64,000 bases of DNA from an uncultured Pelagibacteraceae bacterium (GTDB taxonomy: Bacteria > Pseudomonadota > Alphaproteobacteria > Pelagibacterales > Pelagibacteraceae): contig CACMAX010000004.1 in NCBI GenBank assembly GCA_902611845.1, forward strand, positions 1 to 64,000, read 5' to 3'. Both the position numbers and the translations under genes were made by a program. Below are positions 30,895 to 41,571 of the stretch, one piece after another. A model generated the notes under the pieces. It was given only the letters and a program-made list of their open reading frames with translations. It did no database searches and was not told the origin of the DNA. Position 1 is the first letter of the stretch. Each line of letters opens with the position of its first letter.

Positions 30895-32004
30895 CTAATT
30901 TAATTTTCTCTTCGTCAAATTTAATATTATTCCAGTTAAAATTGATGTTCCAACTATTGAAGAACCACCATAACTAATAAATGGCATAGTCATGCCCGTA
31001 GTAGGAAGCATTCTTATATTTACACCAATATGAATAAAAGTTTGTAATAGTATTATTGAAATACTTCCAACTAATATAAGTTTAAAATTATTATTTTTTG
31101 TAAAATTTATTTTTTTTAAAACTCTATAAGATAAAACTAAATAAAGTAATATTATACCTATTAAGATAATTACTCCAAATTCTTCTGCAATTACAGAAAT
31201 TATATAATCTGTATGTGCTTCTGGTATTCTTGAATTTAAAGTTCCTTCACCTATTCCTTTTCCAAAAAAACTTCCGCTGGTTATTGCATCGCTTGCTTTA
31301 TCAGCCTGGTAATTATTGCCGCTAGAATTATCTAAAAATGAAATTAATCTTATTCTTATGTATTCAAATTTTGGTACCAAAAAGACTAAAAATAGAGTTA
31401 ATGAACTAACAGCTAATAATGAGATTGCAAAAAGTAGTAAATTTATTCCTGAGACAAAAATAATAGCAAGCCAGACAGATATTATTAATAATGTTTGTCC
31501 TAAGTCTGGTTGAGATAAAAGTAAAATTATAATTGGCACTAAAACGGCTGAACTCAAGAGATATTTTATATAAAGGTTTTTTTTTTCTAATGATATTATT
31601 AGTGAAATAACAATAACAAAAAAAGGTTTTAAAGTTTCAATAGGTTGAAACCTAGGTAATGAGCCAATATCTAACCATCTCTTTGACCCTTTGACCTCCA
31701 CTCCTATTAAGGGAACTAAGAATAAACTTATAAATGTAATAACAAATAATACGACTGATAACCTAATTAAAATTTTTTGATCTAGTAGAGATAAAAATAA
31801 AATTAAAAATATTCCTATTAAAACAAAAATTAAATGTTTTAAAAAAAAATAGTAAGAATTTGTGTTTAATTTATCTGATGCAATTATTGAAGTTGAAACT
31901 AAAGAAAAGAACAATCCTAGTGAAAATAATAGACTTATTATCAAAAAAATTGTTTTATCGATGTTTTTCCACCAATCATAAAATGTATCAAAATATTTAT
32001 TCAT
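30895..32004 (-). CDS. ftsW: FtsW, SEDS-family septal peptidoglycan glycosyltransferase
   Basis: 369 residues with around ten transmembrane helices. SEDS motifs: QPDLGQTLLI (catalytic-aspartate-containing region), AHTDYIISVIAEEFGV and TTGMTMPFISYGGSSIV. It polymerises lipid II at the septum together with FtsI. It overlaps murD by 4 bases. Confidence 0.96.
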   Translation of the reverse strand: MNKYFDTFYDWWKNIDKTIFLIISLLFSLGLFFSLVSTSIIASDKLNTNSYYFFLKHLIFVLIGIFLILFLSLLDQKILIRLSVVLFVITFISLFLVPLIGVEVKGSKRWLDIGSLPRFQPIETLKPFFVIVISLIISLEKKNLYIKYLLSSAVLVPIIILLLSQPDLGQTLLIISVWLAIIFVSGINLLLFAISLLAVSSLTLFLVFLVPKFEYIRIRLISFLDNSSGNNYQADKASDAITSGSFFGKGIGEGTLNSRIPEAHTDYIISVIAEEFGVIILIGIILLYLVLSYRVLKKINFTKNNNFKLILVGSISIILLQTFIHIGVNIRMLPTTGMTMPFISYGGSSIVGTSILTGIILNLTKRKLN

Positions 32005-33290
32005 TCAATTGGTAAATATCTTTTTATTAACATATTGAATTGTCTACCTCTTTCTTCAAAATTTTTGTATTGATCAAATGATGCGGCCGATGGGCTAAAT
32101 AAAACTGTAACTTTTGTTCTTATATCCTTAAGGTTTGGAATTAATTTAAGAGTATTTTTCAGATCTTTTGATAGATTAACTTTAATTTTATTTTTAAGTA
32201 GTTTGAGGAATACTTGTCTATCTTTCCCGTAAACATATGCTTCTAAATTTTTAAAATACTTTTTATTTAAATTAAATTTGTCGCCCTTTTTAAATAATCC
32301 TCCCAAAATCCATATAATTTTTTCATTAGATTCTAAAAATGGAACAGTAGAAGATAATGTTGTTGACTTAGAGTCGTTTATTATTTTTAAATATTTTGAT
32401 TGATGGATCACTTCCTGTCTAAATTTCAAAGGTTTAAATTTATTAATACTTTTTATTACAGTTTTTAAATTAAGTTTCATATGTTTCGATAGCTCAAATA
32501 AAAAATTTAAATTTTGAAAATTTGTTGAATTTTTAAAATTATCATTACTTAATTTATTTTTTAAATATGAGTATTTATTTTTACTTACATATATTATTTT
32601 GGATTTTATATTTTTAGTTTTTAATAAGTCTTTCAATAAATTAGCGTTTGTTATTATTGCTACATCATTTTCGTTTTGTCTTATTACACATTTTAATTTT
32701 GATAATACATAATTTTTCATTGTATTATGCCTTTCTAAATGATCTGGAGAAATATTTATGATTATAGAAAATTTTGATTTGAAATATTTACTATAAGCCA
32801 GCTGATAAGAAGAAGCCTCAATAACAAAGATAGTATTTCTGGTAACTCTTTTTTCCTCTAAAATAGGATTTCCAATATTTCCTGTTAACCTGGTATCATA
32901 ATGGTGATTCTTTAAAATATCATAAAGCAACTTACTTGTAGTTGACTTTCCGTTTGTACCAGTAATCGTAATTGTTAAAACTTTAGGGTTAAATTTATAA
33001 AAAATATCAAAATCAGTAATAATTTTTTTTTGATTCTTTTTTAAATAATTTGATAACTGGCATGTATTTGTATTAATACCTGGACTTATAACTATGTAAT
33101 CAAAATTATTATTTAATAATTTTGATTTAGAAATAAAAAATTTTTTATATTCATTTTTAATTTTTTTCTTATCATCATCGAAGATAAAACACCTATTTTT
33201 CTTTTTTAAATATTTTAATGATGAAATTCCAGATTTTCCAAAACCATAAATCAAAAAATTTTTATTTAACGTTTCATTTTTTAATTTCAT
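32001..33290 (-). CDS. murD: UDP-N-acetylmuramoylalanine-D-glutamate ligase
   Basis: 429 residues. ATP loop TITGTNGKSTTSKLL, FVIEASSYQL, NISPDHLERH and NDSKSTTLSS place it in the Mur ligase family, and gene order (between mraY and ftsW) and the SKST segment specify MurD. It adds D-glutamate. One-base overlap with mraY. Confidence 0.95.
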   Translation of the reverse strand: MKLKNETLNKNFLIYGFGKSGISSLKYLKKKNRCFIFDDDKKKIKNEYKKFFISKSKLLNNNFDYIVISPGINTNTCQLSNYLKKNQKKIITDFDIFYKFNPKVLTITITGTNGKSTTSKLLYDILKNHHYDTRLTGNIGNPILEEKRVTRNTIFVIEASSYQLAYSKYFKSKFSIIINISPDHLERHNTMKNYVLSKLKCVIRQNENDVAIITNANLLKDLLKTKNIKSKIIYVSKNKYSYLKNKLSNDNFKNSTNFQNLNFLFELSKHMKLNLKTVIKSINKFKPLKFRQEVIHQSKYLKIINDSKSTTLSSTVPFLESNEKIIWILGGLFKKGDKFNLNKKYFKNLEAYVYGKDRQVFLKLLKNKIKVNLSKDLKNTLKLIPNLKDIRTKVTVLFSPSAASFDQYKNFEERGRQFNMLIKRYLPIE

Positions 33291-34375
33291 TATCTAAGTT
33301 TCAAAGTTGCTAATCCAAGCATCGCTAGAATAATGGAAATTATCCAAAATCTAATTACAACCGTTGACTCTGGCCATCCTTTTTTTTCAAAATGATGATG
33401 TATTGGAGCCATTTTAAATATTCTTTTACCTGTTAATTTATAAGAAATAACTTGAACTATTACAGAAACAGCTTCTAAAACAAACAATCCGCCTGTTATT
33501 GCTAACACAATTTCGTGCTTAGTTATTATACCAACCGCTCCCAGTGAACCACCTAATGATAAAGATCCAGTGTCTCCCATAAAAATTTTTGCCGGTGGTG
33601 CATTAAACCATAAAAAACCTAAACAGGCCCCGATTATTGATCCACAAAAAATCGAAGCTTCTCCTACACCTTCTATATATGCGATCTGAAGATAATCAGA
33701 AAAAATTATATTACCAGAGACGTAGCTAATAAATGCAAAACAAGCAGCAACTAACATAACAGGAACTGTTGCTAATCCGTCTAATCCATCTGTTAAATTA
33801 ACTGCATTTGAAGCTCCAACTAATATGAACATATAAAAAGGTATAAAAAACCAGCCAAGATTGATTACTAAGTTTTTGAAAAAAGGAAAATATAGATTGT
33901 TTATTTGATCAGAATTACTTGTGATATAAAGTATAAATATACCAATCAAAGCTAAAATAATTTGTAGAGAGAACTTTAGTTTAGAAGAAATTCCATGCGA
34001 ACTTTTTAACTTTATTTTTTTATAATCATCATAAGCTCCCAATAATCCAAAAGAAGTTGCAATAAATATTAAAAACCAATTGTATGGATTTGATAAGTCA
34101 CCCCATAGCAATACTCCTGAAAAAACACCTAGTAATATTATTAGTCCTCCCATTGTAGGTGTTCCAATTTTTCTAATTATATGATCGCTAGGTCCATCTT
34201 CTCTGATTGGATTATGAATCTGTTTTGAAGAAAAAAAATTAATTAATGGGTTTCCAACTAAAAAAACAACAACCATAGCTGTAAACATAGAAAGACCAGT
34301 TCTTACTGTTAAATATTTAAAAACATTCAAAAAACTAAATTGATCTACTAGAATTGAAAAAAGTTCAAACAACAT
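33290..34375 (-). CDS. mraY: phospho-N-acetylmuramoyl-pentapeptide transferase
   Basis: 361 residues with about ten transmembrane helices. The aspartate-rich GAYDDYKK (DDxxK), NLTDGLDGLA and MGDTGSLSLGG motifs and the cytoplasmic loop MAPIHHHFEKKGWPE, unique to MraY, are present. It attaches the Mur pentapeptide to undecaprenyl phosphate to make lipid I. It shares one base with the murE-murF fusion and with murD. Confidence 0.98.
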   Translation of the reverse strand: MLFELFSILVDQFSFLNVFKYLTVRTGLSMFTAMVVVFLVGNPLINFFSSKQIHNPIREDGPSDHIIRKIGTPTMGGLIILLGVFSGVLLWGDLSNPYNWFLIFIATSFGLLGAYDDYKKIKLKSSHGISSKLKFSLQIILALIGIFILYITSNSDQINNLYFPFFKNLVINLGWFFIPFYMFILVGASNAVNLTDGLDGLATVPVMLVAACFAFISYVSGNIIFSDYLQIAYIEGVGEASIFCGSIIGACLGFLWFNAPPAKIFMGDTGSLSLGGSLGAVGIITKHEIVLAITGGLFVLEAVSVIVQVISYKLTGKRIFKMAPIHHHFEKKGWPESTVVIRFWIISIILAMLGLATLKLR

Positions 34376-37203
34376 TAAGATTTTGATCCAATTTGTTTGG
34401 TTATTAGATTAAGTCCTGTAGAATTTGAGCCCTTTATCATTAAAAAATCACCATTATTTAAATCATTTTTTATTATATTAAGAATTTCACTAGTTGATTT
34501 AAGTATTCTTCCTCTTTTTTGTGTTCTAATTTTGTTAAATGTTTCTGTGATATAATTCCCATAAACAAACAACTTTTTGAACTTTACCTTATTGATATCT
34601 TTTGCAGCTTCAATATGAAGTTTTTTTGAAAATTTTCCTAATTCTAACATGTCACCTAGTAGCATAAATTTTTTATTTGGATTTACTTTTAAATTATTAA
34701 ATTTCTTAATTGAAAAATTTAGAGATAATGGATTTGAATTATAACTTTCATCTATTATGTTAACTTTTTTGGAGCCTACAGTAAATTTTTTTATATTTCC
34801 TCTACCACTTGGTATTTTATAATTAGAAAAAAAATTACTTTTTATTTTATCAATGATATTTAAACTTTTACAAACTGCTATAGAAGCTAATATATTATCC
34901 AAATAAGGTAATAAGTTATTATTAATTTTAAAATTAAAAGTTTTAGAAGCTACGTCAATATAAATGATATAAGATTTCGTAGATTTTTTTAATTTAGATA
35001 ATCTAATATTAGAATTTTTATGTTTACCAAAAGAAATGATCTTTAAATTATTTTTGTTTGCTAAATTTGAAAAAAAATCAAAAAATTTATCATCTTTATT
35101 CAATACAATTGTACCATTTTTTCTTATGTTGAAAATTATCTCTGATTTGGCTTTAGCTATATCCAATAAAGATTTAAAATTTTTGGCGTGCGCATAACTA
35201 ATATTTGTAATAACACCAACATCTGGTTTAATTATTTTTGATAAATAGTCTATTTCTCCCTTTTTATCCATTCCGATTTCAAATATTCCATAAGTTGTAT
35301 CCTTATTTAAATTTATTAATGAAATTGGTAAACCGAATTTATTATTGAATGAATTTTTTGAAAATGTTGTGGAATAATTTTTTTGAAGACATTGTCCTAA
35401 CAATTCTTTCAGCGAAGTTTTGCCTGAAGATCCTGTAATTGCAACTTGAGATGCATTCGAAGAAATTCTTATCTTTTGAGAAAATTTAATTAATAATCTT
35501 AGAGTACTTTTAACATTAATCTTTTTTTTACTATCGTTTTTTTTATTTTGAAGAATTGCTAATTTTGCTCCATTTTTTAAAGCTTCGTCTGCAAAATCAT
35601 TTCCATTAAAAGATTTCCCCTTAATTCCGAAGAAAATTTTACCTTTATTTTGTTCTTTCGAGTTAGTGCTAATTTTTAAATTTTTTATTCTATCTAATTT
35701 TTTGTTATTTATAATTTCTTTAAGTATATTTAATTTCCAATCATTTGATAAAATTCTATTTTTTAAAATTATTGATTTTTTTATATTATCTTTGTCAGAA
35801 AATTTATTTTTCTTAATATATTCTTGAGTGTTTTCATGTCCCTTTCCTGCAATAATTAAAACCTCATCAGACTTACTATTTAAAATTGCTTTTTTTATAG
35901 CTAATTTTCTTGATGGTATTTCAATCATTTTAGATGGTAAAATTGATTTCTTAATACTTGCTCTGATATTTTCTGGATTTTCACTTCTAGGATTATCGTC
36001 TGTAAGATAAATGTAATTACATAGTTTATTAGCAATTTTGCCCATTATTGGTCTTTTTTCTTTATCTCTTTCACCTCCACATCCAAATACAATATTAATT
36101 TTTCTTAAACCAAATTGTTCTTTAATATTTTCTATACTTGTTTTAAGAGCCTCTGGAGTATGAGCATAGTCTAAAATAAAAATTGAATTATCTTTGGTTG
36201 TTCCGATTATCTCGAGCCTTCCTTTTGCAGGTTTAATATATTTAAGTTTTTTAACAATATCATCAATTTTTAGATTACTTTTAATTGCTGCTGCAATAGC
36301 CATCATCAAATTCTTAATTTGTATTTTTCCAATTAGGCTTGTTTTAAATTGGTATTCCTTATTTTGAAAAGTAAACTTTATATGTTGGCAGTTATTTAAA
36401 ATTTTAATTGAATTAATTTTTAAATGACTATCTGATGTACCAATGTTTAATAAATTTAATTTTTTTCTTTTGGCTATTTTTTTAAAGATTTGTGAATATT
36501 TTAAATCATTATCAAATATCAAATTTCCATTTTTATTTGTCAATTCATTAAATAAAATTAATTTTGAATTAAAATAGTTTTTATAATTTTTGTGATAATC
36601 TAAATGATCTCTGCTTAAATTAGTGAATATAGATGTGCTAAATTTAATACCATGTAATCTTTTTTGATGAAGGCCATGACTTGATGCTTCTAAAATTACA
36701 TTTTCAATTTTTTTTTTCTTTAAATTTGCAAGTATTTTATTAATTGTAATAGCATCAACAGTTGTATTATTAAGTTTTAAATTAATACCATTCGATTTGA
36801 CGCCTAAAGTTCCAATTGAAGCTACTCTTTTTTTATTAAGTTTTAATATCTGGTAATAAAAATTGACTATAGATGATTTACCGTTTGTACCAGTTACAGC
36901 AATTATATTACTTGGTTTTTTAATATAATATTTATTTGCAAAACTTGATAAGGCTAATTTAGGATCGCTTACTTTTATATATAATACACCTTTATTGATT
37001 CCAGTTTTAAATTTATTTGATACAATTATTCGAGCTCCTCTTTTAATGGCATCATTTATGAAATTATTTCCATTAAATTTACTACCCTGTATTGCAAAAA
37101 ATATATAATTTTTTTTTATTTTTTTTGAATTAAATTCAAATCCATTAAAACTTTTATTATTAAAATCTTTTTTAAGATTTTTAAAAAAGTTTTTTAATAT
37201 CAT
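34375..37203 (-). CDS. murEF: fused MurE-MurF peptide ligases
   Basis: 942 residues carrying two complete Mur ligases in one frame. The first half is MurE: ATP loop TGTNGKS (104-110), EASSHGLHQKRL, FTNLSRDHLDYH and DNPR (403-406), the diaminopimelate-recognising motif, so it adds meso-DAP. The second half, from about residue 490, is MurF: a new N-terminal domain (STNSKEQNKGKIFFGIKG), ATP loop TGSSGKT (590-596), KNSFNNKFGLPISL and IDESYNSNPLSL; it adds D-Ala-D-Ala. Both normally occur as separate adjacent genes. No stop or internal start signal is evident at the junction. It lies 11 bases after ftsI and shares one base with mraY. Confidence 0.95.
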   Translation of the reverse strand: MILKNFFKNLKKDFNNKSFNGFEFNSKKIKKNYIFFAIQGSKFNGNNFINDAIKRGARIIVSNKFKTGINKGVLYIKVSDPKLALSSFANKYYIKKPSNIIAVTGTNGKSSIVNFYYQILKLNKKRVASIGTLGVKSNGINLKLNNTTVDAITINKILANLKKKKIENVILEASSHGLHQKRLHGIKFSTSIFTNLSRDHLDYHKNYKNYFNSKLILFNELTNKNGNLIFDNDLKYSQIFKKIAKRKKLNLLNIGTSDSHLKINSIKILNNCQHIKFTFQNKEYQFKTSLIGKIQIKNLMMAIAAAIKSNLKIDDIVKKLKYIKPAKGRLEIIGTTKDNSIFILDYAHTPEALKTSIENIKEQFGLRKINIVFGCGGERDKEKRPIMGKIANKLCNYIYLTDDNPRSENPENIRASIKKSILPSKMIEIPSRKLAIKKAILNSKSDEVLIIAGKGHENTQEYIKKNKFSDKDNIKKSIILKNRILSNDWKLNILKEIINNKKLDRIKNLKISTNSKEQNKGKIFFGIKGKSFNGNDFADEALKNGAKLAILQNKKNDSKKKINVKSTLRLLIKFSQKIRISSNASQVAITGSSGKTSLKELLGQCLQKNYSTTFSKNSFNNKFGLPISLINLNKDTTYGIFEIGMDKKGEIDYLSKIIKPDVGVITNISYAHAKNFKSLLDIAKAKSEIIFNIRKNGTIVLNKDDKFFDFFSNLANKNNLKIISFGKHKNSNIRLSKLKKSTKSYIIYIDVASKTFNFKINNNLLPYLDNILASIAVCKSLNIIDKIKSNFFSNYKIPSGRGNIKKFTVGSKKVNIIDESYNSNPLSLNFSIKKFNNLKVNPNKKFMLLGDMLELGKFSKKLHIEAAKDINKVKFKKLFVYGNYITETFNKIRTQKRGRILKSTSEILNIIKNDLNNGDFLMIKGSNSTGLNLITKQIGSKS

Positions 37204-37214
37204 TATGAAATTTC

Positions 37215-38846
37215 TTAATATTTTATGGCTAAAATAGGCCCGATTTTTTCAATTATATTTTTAGTAACCTCAACAGAAGTCCAGCCAGCAGTATTAAAAG
37301 GTGTACCTATTATCTTCCTTTTTTTACCATCATTATATTCATAAATATAAGTTTTACTCAATTTTGGTTCATCTAACAAAACAATTAAAACATATTTTGG
37401 AGAAGATATTGGAAAAATTGAAGCAAAAGTATTTATTTTTTTTTTAGAATATTTACCCTTTATAGATTTTTGAGCTGTTCCTGTTTTTCCAGCAATTTCA
37501 TAACCAGCAATATTTGCTAAATTAGCTGTGCCAGCTTCGGATGTTACAATTTTTCTCAATATTTCATTAATTATTTTCGAATTTTCTTGTGTTATTATTT
37601 GCTCACCTCTTTTTAAATTTTTCTCTTTTTTAATTAAAGTTGGTTTTATTTTATATCCACCATTTGCAATTATTGCATAGGCTTTTGCAAGTTGAAGTGG
37701 TGTGGTTGTTATGCCATGACCATATGCTGATGTAGCTAATTTACATTTTCCCCATTTAAACGGAATTGGATTTCCAACTTCCTCTATATCAAATTGTATT
37801 TTATTTAATAAACCTAAATTTTCTAGAAAATCCTTAAAATTTTCTAAACCGACTTTCTGAGCAATTTTGATTGAACCAATATTTCCAGATCTAATTAATA
37901 TTTCTTCAACGGTAAGAGTTGATGGAATTTCCATATCATATTCAGAGATTGACCTTCCAGCACATTTTATTTTTTTTGGTAAATTTTTAAAAAGAGTATC
38001 TTCTTCGATAACATTTTGTTGAAGCCCAGCAGCGAATGTAAATGTTTTAAAAACTGATCCAAGTTCATAGACACCTTTTGTGGATCTGTTTATAAATTTT
38101 TTATCAGAAATATCTTCTCTTTTATTCAAATCAAAATCTGGTATAGAAACCATTGATATAATCTCACCGCTGTTAACGTTCATTAAAATAGCTGTACTTC
38201 CATAACTATTAAAAATTTCTTGAAATTTTAACAATTCTTCTCTTATCAAATATTGTATTTCAGTATCTAAAGAAAGTTTTAATGGCTTGTTTGAAGTTGT
38301 TAATTCATAGTCAAAAGATTTTTCTATACCAGACACACCGTTGTTATCTGTATCAATCTGTCCCAATATATGACTGAAAAGATTACCATTAGGATAAACG
38401 CGAGCAATGTTTTCTTCCTCTTTAAACGATTTTTCTCCCAGTAATTTTATTTTTTCTAGTTTTGATGGAGATATTTTCTTTTTGACATAAAAAAACTTTT
38501 TTCCGTTGATTTCCTTTTCAAAATTCTTGTCAGGAAATATTAATTTTAAAGAAATTAATAATTTTTCTTTGTTAATTAGTTGATTTGGATTTATGCCTAA
38601 ATTGGTTACACGTACTGTTTTAGCAATAATATTTCCATTTCTATCCATGATAGATGCTCTATATTTTTCTTTTTCTTTTAAAGTTTGAGTTTGGTTTGTT
38701 TTTTTAAATCCTAAATAGATAGTTTTAGAGGTAAAAATTATTGTAATTATAAAAAAGATGAAGAAAATAAATGATATACGTTCAAAAGATATTTTTAAAT
38801 TTGATCTGTTTGCTTCGAATTTGAAATTTTCGTCAATATTGTTCAT
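37215..38846 (-). CDS. ftsI: FtsI (PBP3), septal peptidoglycan transpeptidase
   Basis: 543 residues. One transmembrane helix (about 23-45), a pedestal domain starting YRASIMDRNGNIIA, and a transpeptidase domain with S264-V-F-K267 (active serine), S320-G-N322 and K454-T-G456. It cross-links septal peptidoglycan together with FtsW. It overlaps ftsL by 14 bases. Confidence 0.96.
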   Translation of the reverse strand: MNNIDENFKFEANRSNLKISFERISFIFFIFFIITIIFTSKTIYLGFKKTNQTQTLKEKEKYRASIMDRNGNIIAKTVRVTNLGINPNQLINKEKLLISLKLIFPDKNFEKEINGKKFFYVKKKISPSKLEKIKLLGEKSFKEEENIARVYPNGNLFSHILGQIDTDNNGVSGIEKSFDYELTTSNKPLKLSLDTEIQYLIREELLKFQEIFNSYGSTAILMNVNSGEIISMVSIPDFDLNKREDISDKKFINRSTKGVYELGSVFKTFTFAAGLQQNVIEEDTLFKNLPKKIKCAGRSISEYDMEIPSTLTVEEILIRSGNIGSIKIAQKVGLENFKDFLENLGLLNKIQFDIEEVGNPIPFKWGKCKLATSAYGHGITTTPLQLAKAYAIIANGGYKIKPTLIKKEKNLKRGEQIITQENSKIINEILRKIVTSEAGTANLANIAGYEIAGKTGTAQKSIKGKYSKKKINTFASIFPISSPKYVLIVLLDEPKLSKTYIYEYNDGKKRKIIGTPFNTAGWTSVEVTKNIIEKIGPILAIKY

Positions 38847-39114
38847 TATTAAATTTAAATATTTTTAAATCTGTAATTTCCTTTCGTTTTAATTCTTTAT
38901 CAAAATATATTTTGGAATATTCCATTAATTTATTTGGTGATGTAAGATAATTATAATCAAATAAAACTAATTCATAAATATCATTGAGAGCTCTGATATC
39001 TTCTTGAATTTCAAAAATTTGTCTATCAAGTTTTTTTGTCGAATTTTTTGTTAACGCAGTTGAAATTATAAGGATAATAATTGGGATAAATAAAAGAATT
39101 TTTTTATACATCAA
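38833..39114 (-). CDS. ftsL: FtsL-like divisome protein
   Basis: 93 residues: one N-terminal transmembrane helix (about 4-22) then a coiled-coil stretch (KLDRQIFEIQEDIRALNDIYELVLFDYNYLTSPNKL). The closing pattern LTSPNRL-like plus position between rsmH and ftsI identify FtsL, a small scaffold whose sequence is poorly conserved. It overlaps rsmH by 11 bases and ftsI by 14. The second methionine is an equally possible start. Confidence 0.85.
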   Translation of the reverse strand: MMYKKILLFIPIIILIISTALTKNSTKKLDRQIFEIQEDIRALNDIYELVLFDYNYLTSPNKLMEYSKIYFDKELKRKEITDLKIFKFNNEQY

Positions 39115-40096
39115 AGTTTAAATTTTCTATTTCTTGTAAGTAATTAAAATTACTAACAAATTTTTTAAAGTTACATCCATTCTCTAATTTATATGCAAAT
39201 CTAAGTTTTGCTGACCTTGAGGGAGGATTGATATTAATCTCACCGGATGATGGAACTATTGGTTTTTTTTTGGTTAAATTAAAATACTTTTTAGTAGAAA
39301 TACTTTTTGGTAAATATCTAGAAGAATTTTTTACTTCTGAGTATTCTTTAAAAAAAAACTTTACTATTTTATCCTCGATAGAATGAAAAGTAACAACTGC
39401 TATTACTCCACCAATAGGTAAAATATTATATGCTTTAATTAAACCATTTATCAACTCGGTTATCTCTTTATTAACAAAAATTCTAAGAGCTTGAAAAACT
39501 TTAGTGGATTTATTTTTTCCACTTTTCTTTTTTTTAACACCTTCAATGATTTCTACTAAATTTTCAGTTTTAATTTTTTTATTTTTTCTTAATTGTACTA
39601 TTATTTTTGATATTGGTTTTGCATATTTTTCATCGCCAAAATACTTGAAAATTTTATAGAGACTTTGTTGGCTCATTTTTGAAATTACATCATCACAAGA
39701 AAAATCATTTAATCCCATTCTCATGTCTAGTTTGCCTTTGCTATTAAAAGATATGCCTCTATTAAGATCAGAAATCTGATTTAATGAATATCCCAGATCA
39801 AAAATAATTGCTTTAATATTATCTTCCTTTATTTGATCGATATCAGAAAATTTTTTGTTATAAAATTTAAATCTTTTTTTATACTTTGTGTGGTATTGAT
39901 TAGCTACACTATTGACAGAATTATCTCTATCTAGTGCTACAATATTATTTAAGTTATTCTCTAATATCTTTTTTGAATAACCGCCTGCACCAAATGTGCA
40001 ATCGATAAATGTGCCACCATAAAGAGGGGAAATAATACTAACTAATTCGTTTAGTAATACTGGAAAATGTTTTTCCAGATTTATGGTGGCATTCAT
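39104..40096 (-). CDS. rsmH: 16S rRNA (cytosine-1402-N4) methyltransferase RsmH (MraW)
   Basis: 330 residues. HFPVLLNELVSII near the start, DCTFGAGGYSKKIL (SAM loop), ALDRD, IIFDLGYSLNQI, GISFNSKGKLDMRM and VVTFHSIEDKIVKFFFK are MraW signatures. It methylates N4 of C1402 in 16S rRNA at the P site. It follows ftsZ by 18 bases, whereas it normally follows mraZ directly. Confidence 0.96.
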   Translation of the reverse strand: MNATINLEKHFPVLLNELVSIISPLYGGTFIDCTFGAGGYSKKILENNLNNIVALDRDNSVNSVANQYHTKYKKRFKFYNKKFSDIDQIKEDNIKAIIFDLGYSLNQISDLNRGISFNSKGKLDMRMGLNDFSCDDVISKMSQQSLYKIFKYFGDEKYAKPISKIIVQLRKNKKIKTENLVEIIEGVKKKKSGKNKSTKVFQALRIFVNKEITELINGLIKAYNILPIGGVIAVVTFHSIEDKIVKFFFKEYSEVKNSSRYLPKSISTKKYFNLTKKKPIVPSSGEININPPSRSAKLRFAYKLENGCNFKKFVSNFNYLQEIENLNFDV

Positions 40097-40114
40097 TTAT
40101 TTTTTTGAAGACCA

Positions 40115-41560
40115 TTAATTTTTTTGTCTTCTCAAAAATGCTGGAATTTCTAAATCTTCTTCTTCCTCAGAGTTTATCTCTTGTGGTGAAGTTGATAACT
40201 CATCTTCAGCATCTGAATTAAATAGCTCTGGGGTATCATCATCACTCAACTCGAAATTCTCCAAACCATTTTTTTCAGATACTTGCTCATCTATATTGCT
40301 TTCAAATTCAGATTTTACTGAGCTTGCTACAGGTGTTTCAGTTTGCTCTAAATCCCCGTCATTTATAATGCTTGATGACTCATTTGCATAATTAGTATCT
40401 ATACTTTTAGAACTCAATTCTTCATTTTTCTCTTCTTCCTCTATTTTAAGAGCGTTAGCTCCATTAGTAATAATTGAATTATTATTTGTAAATTGGAAAG
40501 CTTGAGTTGATGCAGAATTTGAAAACTCAGAATAACCAGGATTTCTATTTTGAATTCTATGCACCATGTTAATTACTGATTTAGGCTCGGGTTGTTGTCC
40601 ATCTAATGCAGTAGCAACAATAGAAACTCTCATTAATCCATCCAAACTATCATCCGTTATAGCTCCTATAATTAATTCTGCCTCTGGATCAACTTCGGCT
40701 CTTACTTTATTCACAGCTTCATCTACTTCAAATAATTTTAAATCTTTACCTCCAGTAATATTAACTAAAAGTCCTTTTGCCCCTTTTAAAGAATAATCGT
40801 CAATCAATGGATTATTAATTGCTGACTCAGCAGCTTTGACAGCTCTTCCTTCTCCTTCAGCTTGACCTGTGCCCATCATGGCTTTGCCCATTGAACTCAT
40901 AACAGTTTCAACATCAGCAAAATCAAGATTTATAAGCCCTGGTCTAACCATTAAATCAGTTATACTTTGAACACCATGAAGCAAAACATCATTTGATAAA
41001 GCAAAAGATTCTTCAAAAGTTGTTTGTTCACTTGCAATCTTGAATAAATTTTGATTTGGAACAACTATAATAGTATCAACATGTTTTCGAAGTTCTTCTA
41101 AGCCTTGTTGAGCTTTTCTCATTCTTGAAGGGCCCTCATATAAAAAAGGTAGAGTTATAACCCCGACTGTTAAGATATTAAGTTCTTTTGCAGCTCTAGC
41201 AATTACATGGGCAGATCCAGTTCCAGTTCCACCACCCATTCCGGCTGTAATGAAAACCATATTTGCACCCTGCAATATATTTACAATTTCATTTAACGAC
41301 TCGTCTGCAGCAGCTTGACCTATATCTAATTTTGCACCTGCTCCTAACCCTTTAGTTAAATTTAATCCCATTTGTATTTTTGTTTGTGCCTTACTTAATC
41401 TTAAATCTTGAGCATCTGTATTGACTGCAATAAACTCAACACCCTGTAGGCCAGCATCAATCATCCCATTTATTGCATTTCCACCAGCTCCTCCTACTCC
41501 CAAAACTAAAATCCTTGGTTTAAGTTCTTTTATATCTGGTGTTTTAAAGTTTATTGTCAT
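40115..41560 (-). CDS. ftsZ: FtsZ, tubulin-like cell division GTPase
   Basis: 481 residues. GTP-binding [10 protein letters not shown] (21-30), tubulin signature GGGTGTG (109-115), and T7-loop residues in [12 protein letters not shown] long acidic, disordered linker (about 345-465) precedes the conserved tail [13 protein letters not shown], which binds FtsA and other partners. A good Shine-Dalgarno (AAGGGGAG) precedes the ATG. It lies 11 bases after mraZ and before rsmH, an unusual place: in standard dcw clusters it comes after ftsA at the far end. Confidence 0.98.
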   Translation of the reverse strand: MTINFKTPDIKELKPRILVLGVGGAGGNAINGMIDAGLQGVEFIAVNTDAQDLRLSKAQTKIQMGLNLTKGLGAGAKLDIGQAAADESLNEIVNILQGANMVFITAGMGGGTGTGSAHVIARAAKELNILTVGVITLPFLYEGPSRMRKAQQGLEELRKHVDTIIVVPNQNLFKIASEQTTFEESFALSNDVLLHGVQSITDLMVRPGLINLDFADVETVMSSMGKAMMGTGQAEGEGRAVKAAESAINNPLIDDYSLKGAKGLLVNITGGKDLKLFEVDEAVNKVRAEVDPEAELIIGAITDDSLDGLMRVSIVATALDGQQPEPKSVINMVHRIQNRNPGYSEFSNSASTQAFQFTNNNSIITNGANALKIEEEEKNEELSSKSIDTNYANESSSIINDGDLEQTETPVASSVKSEFESNIDEQVSEKNGLENFELSDDDTPELFNSDAEDELSTSPQEINSEEEEDLEIPAFLRRQKN

Positions 41561-41571
41561 TTTCTCCCCTT

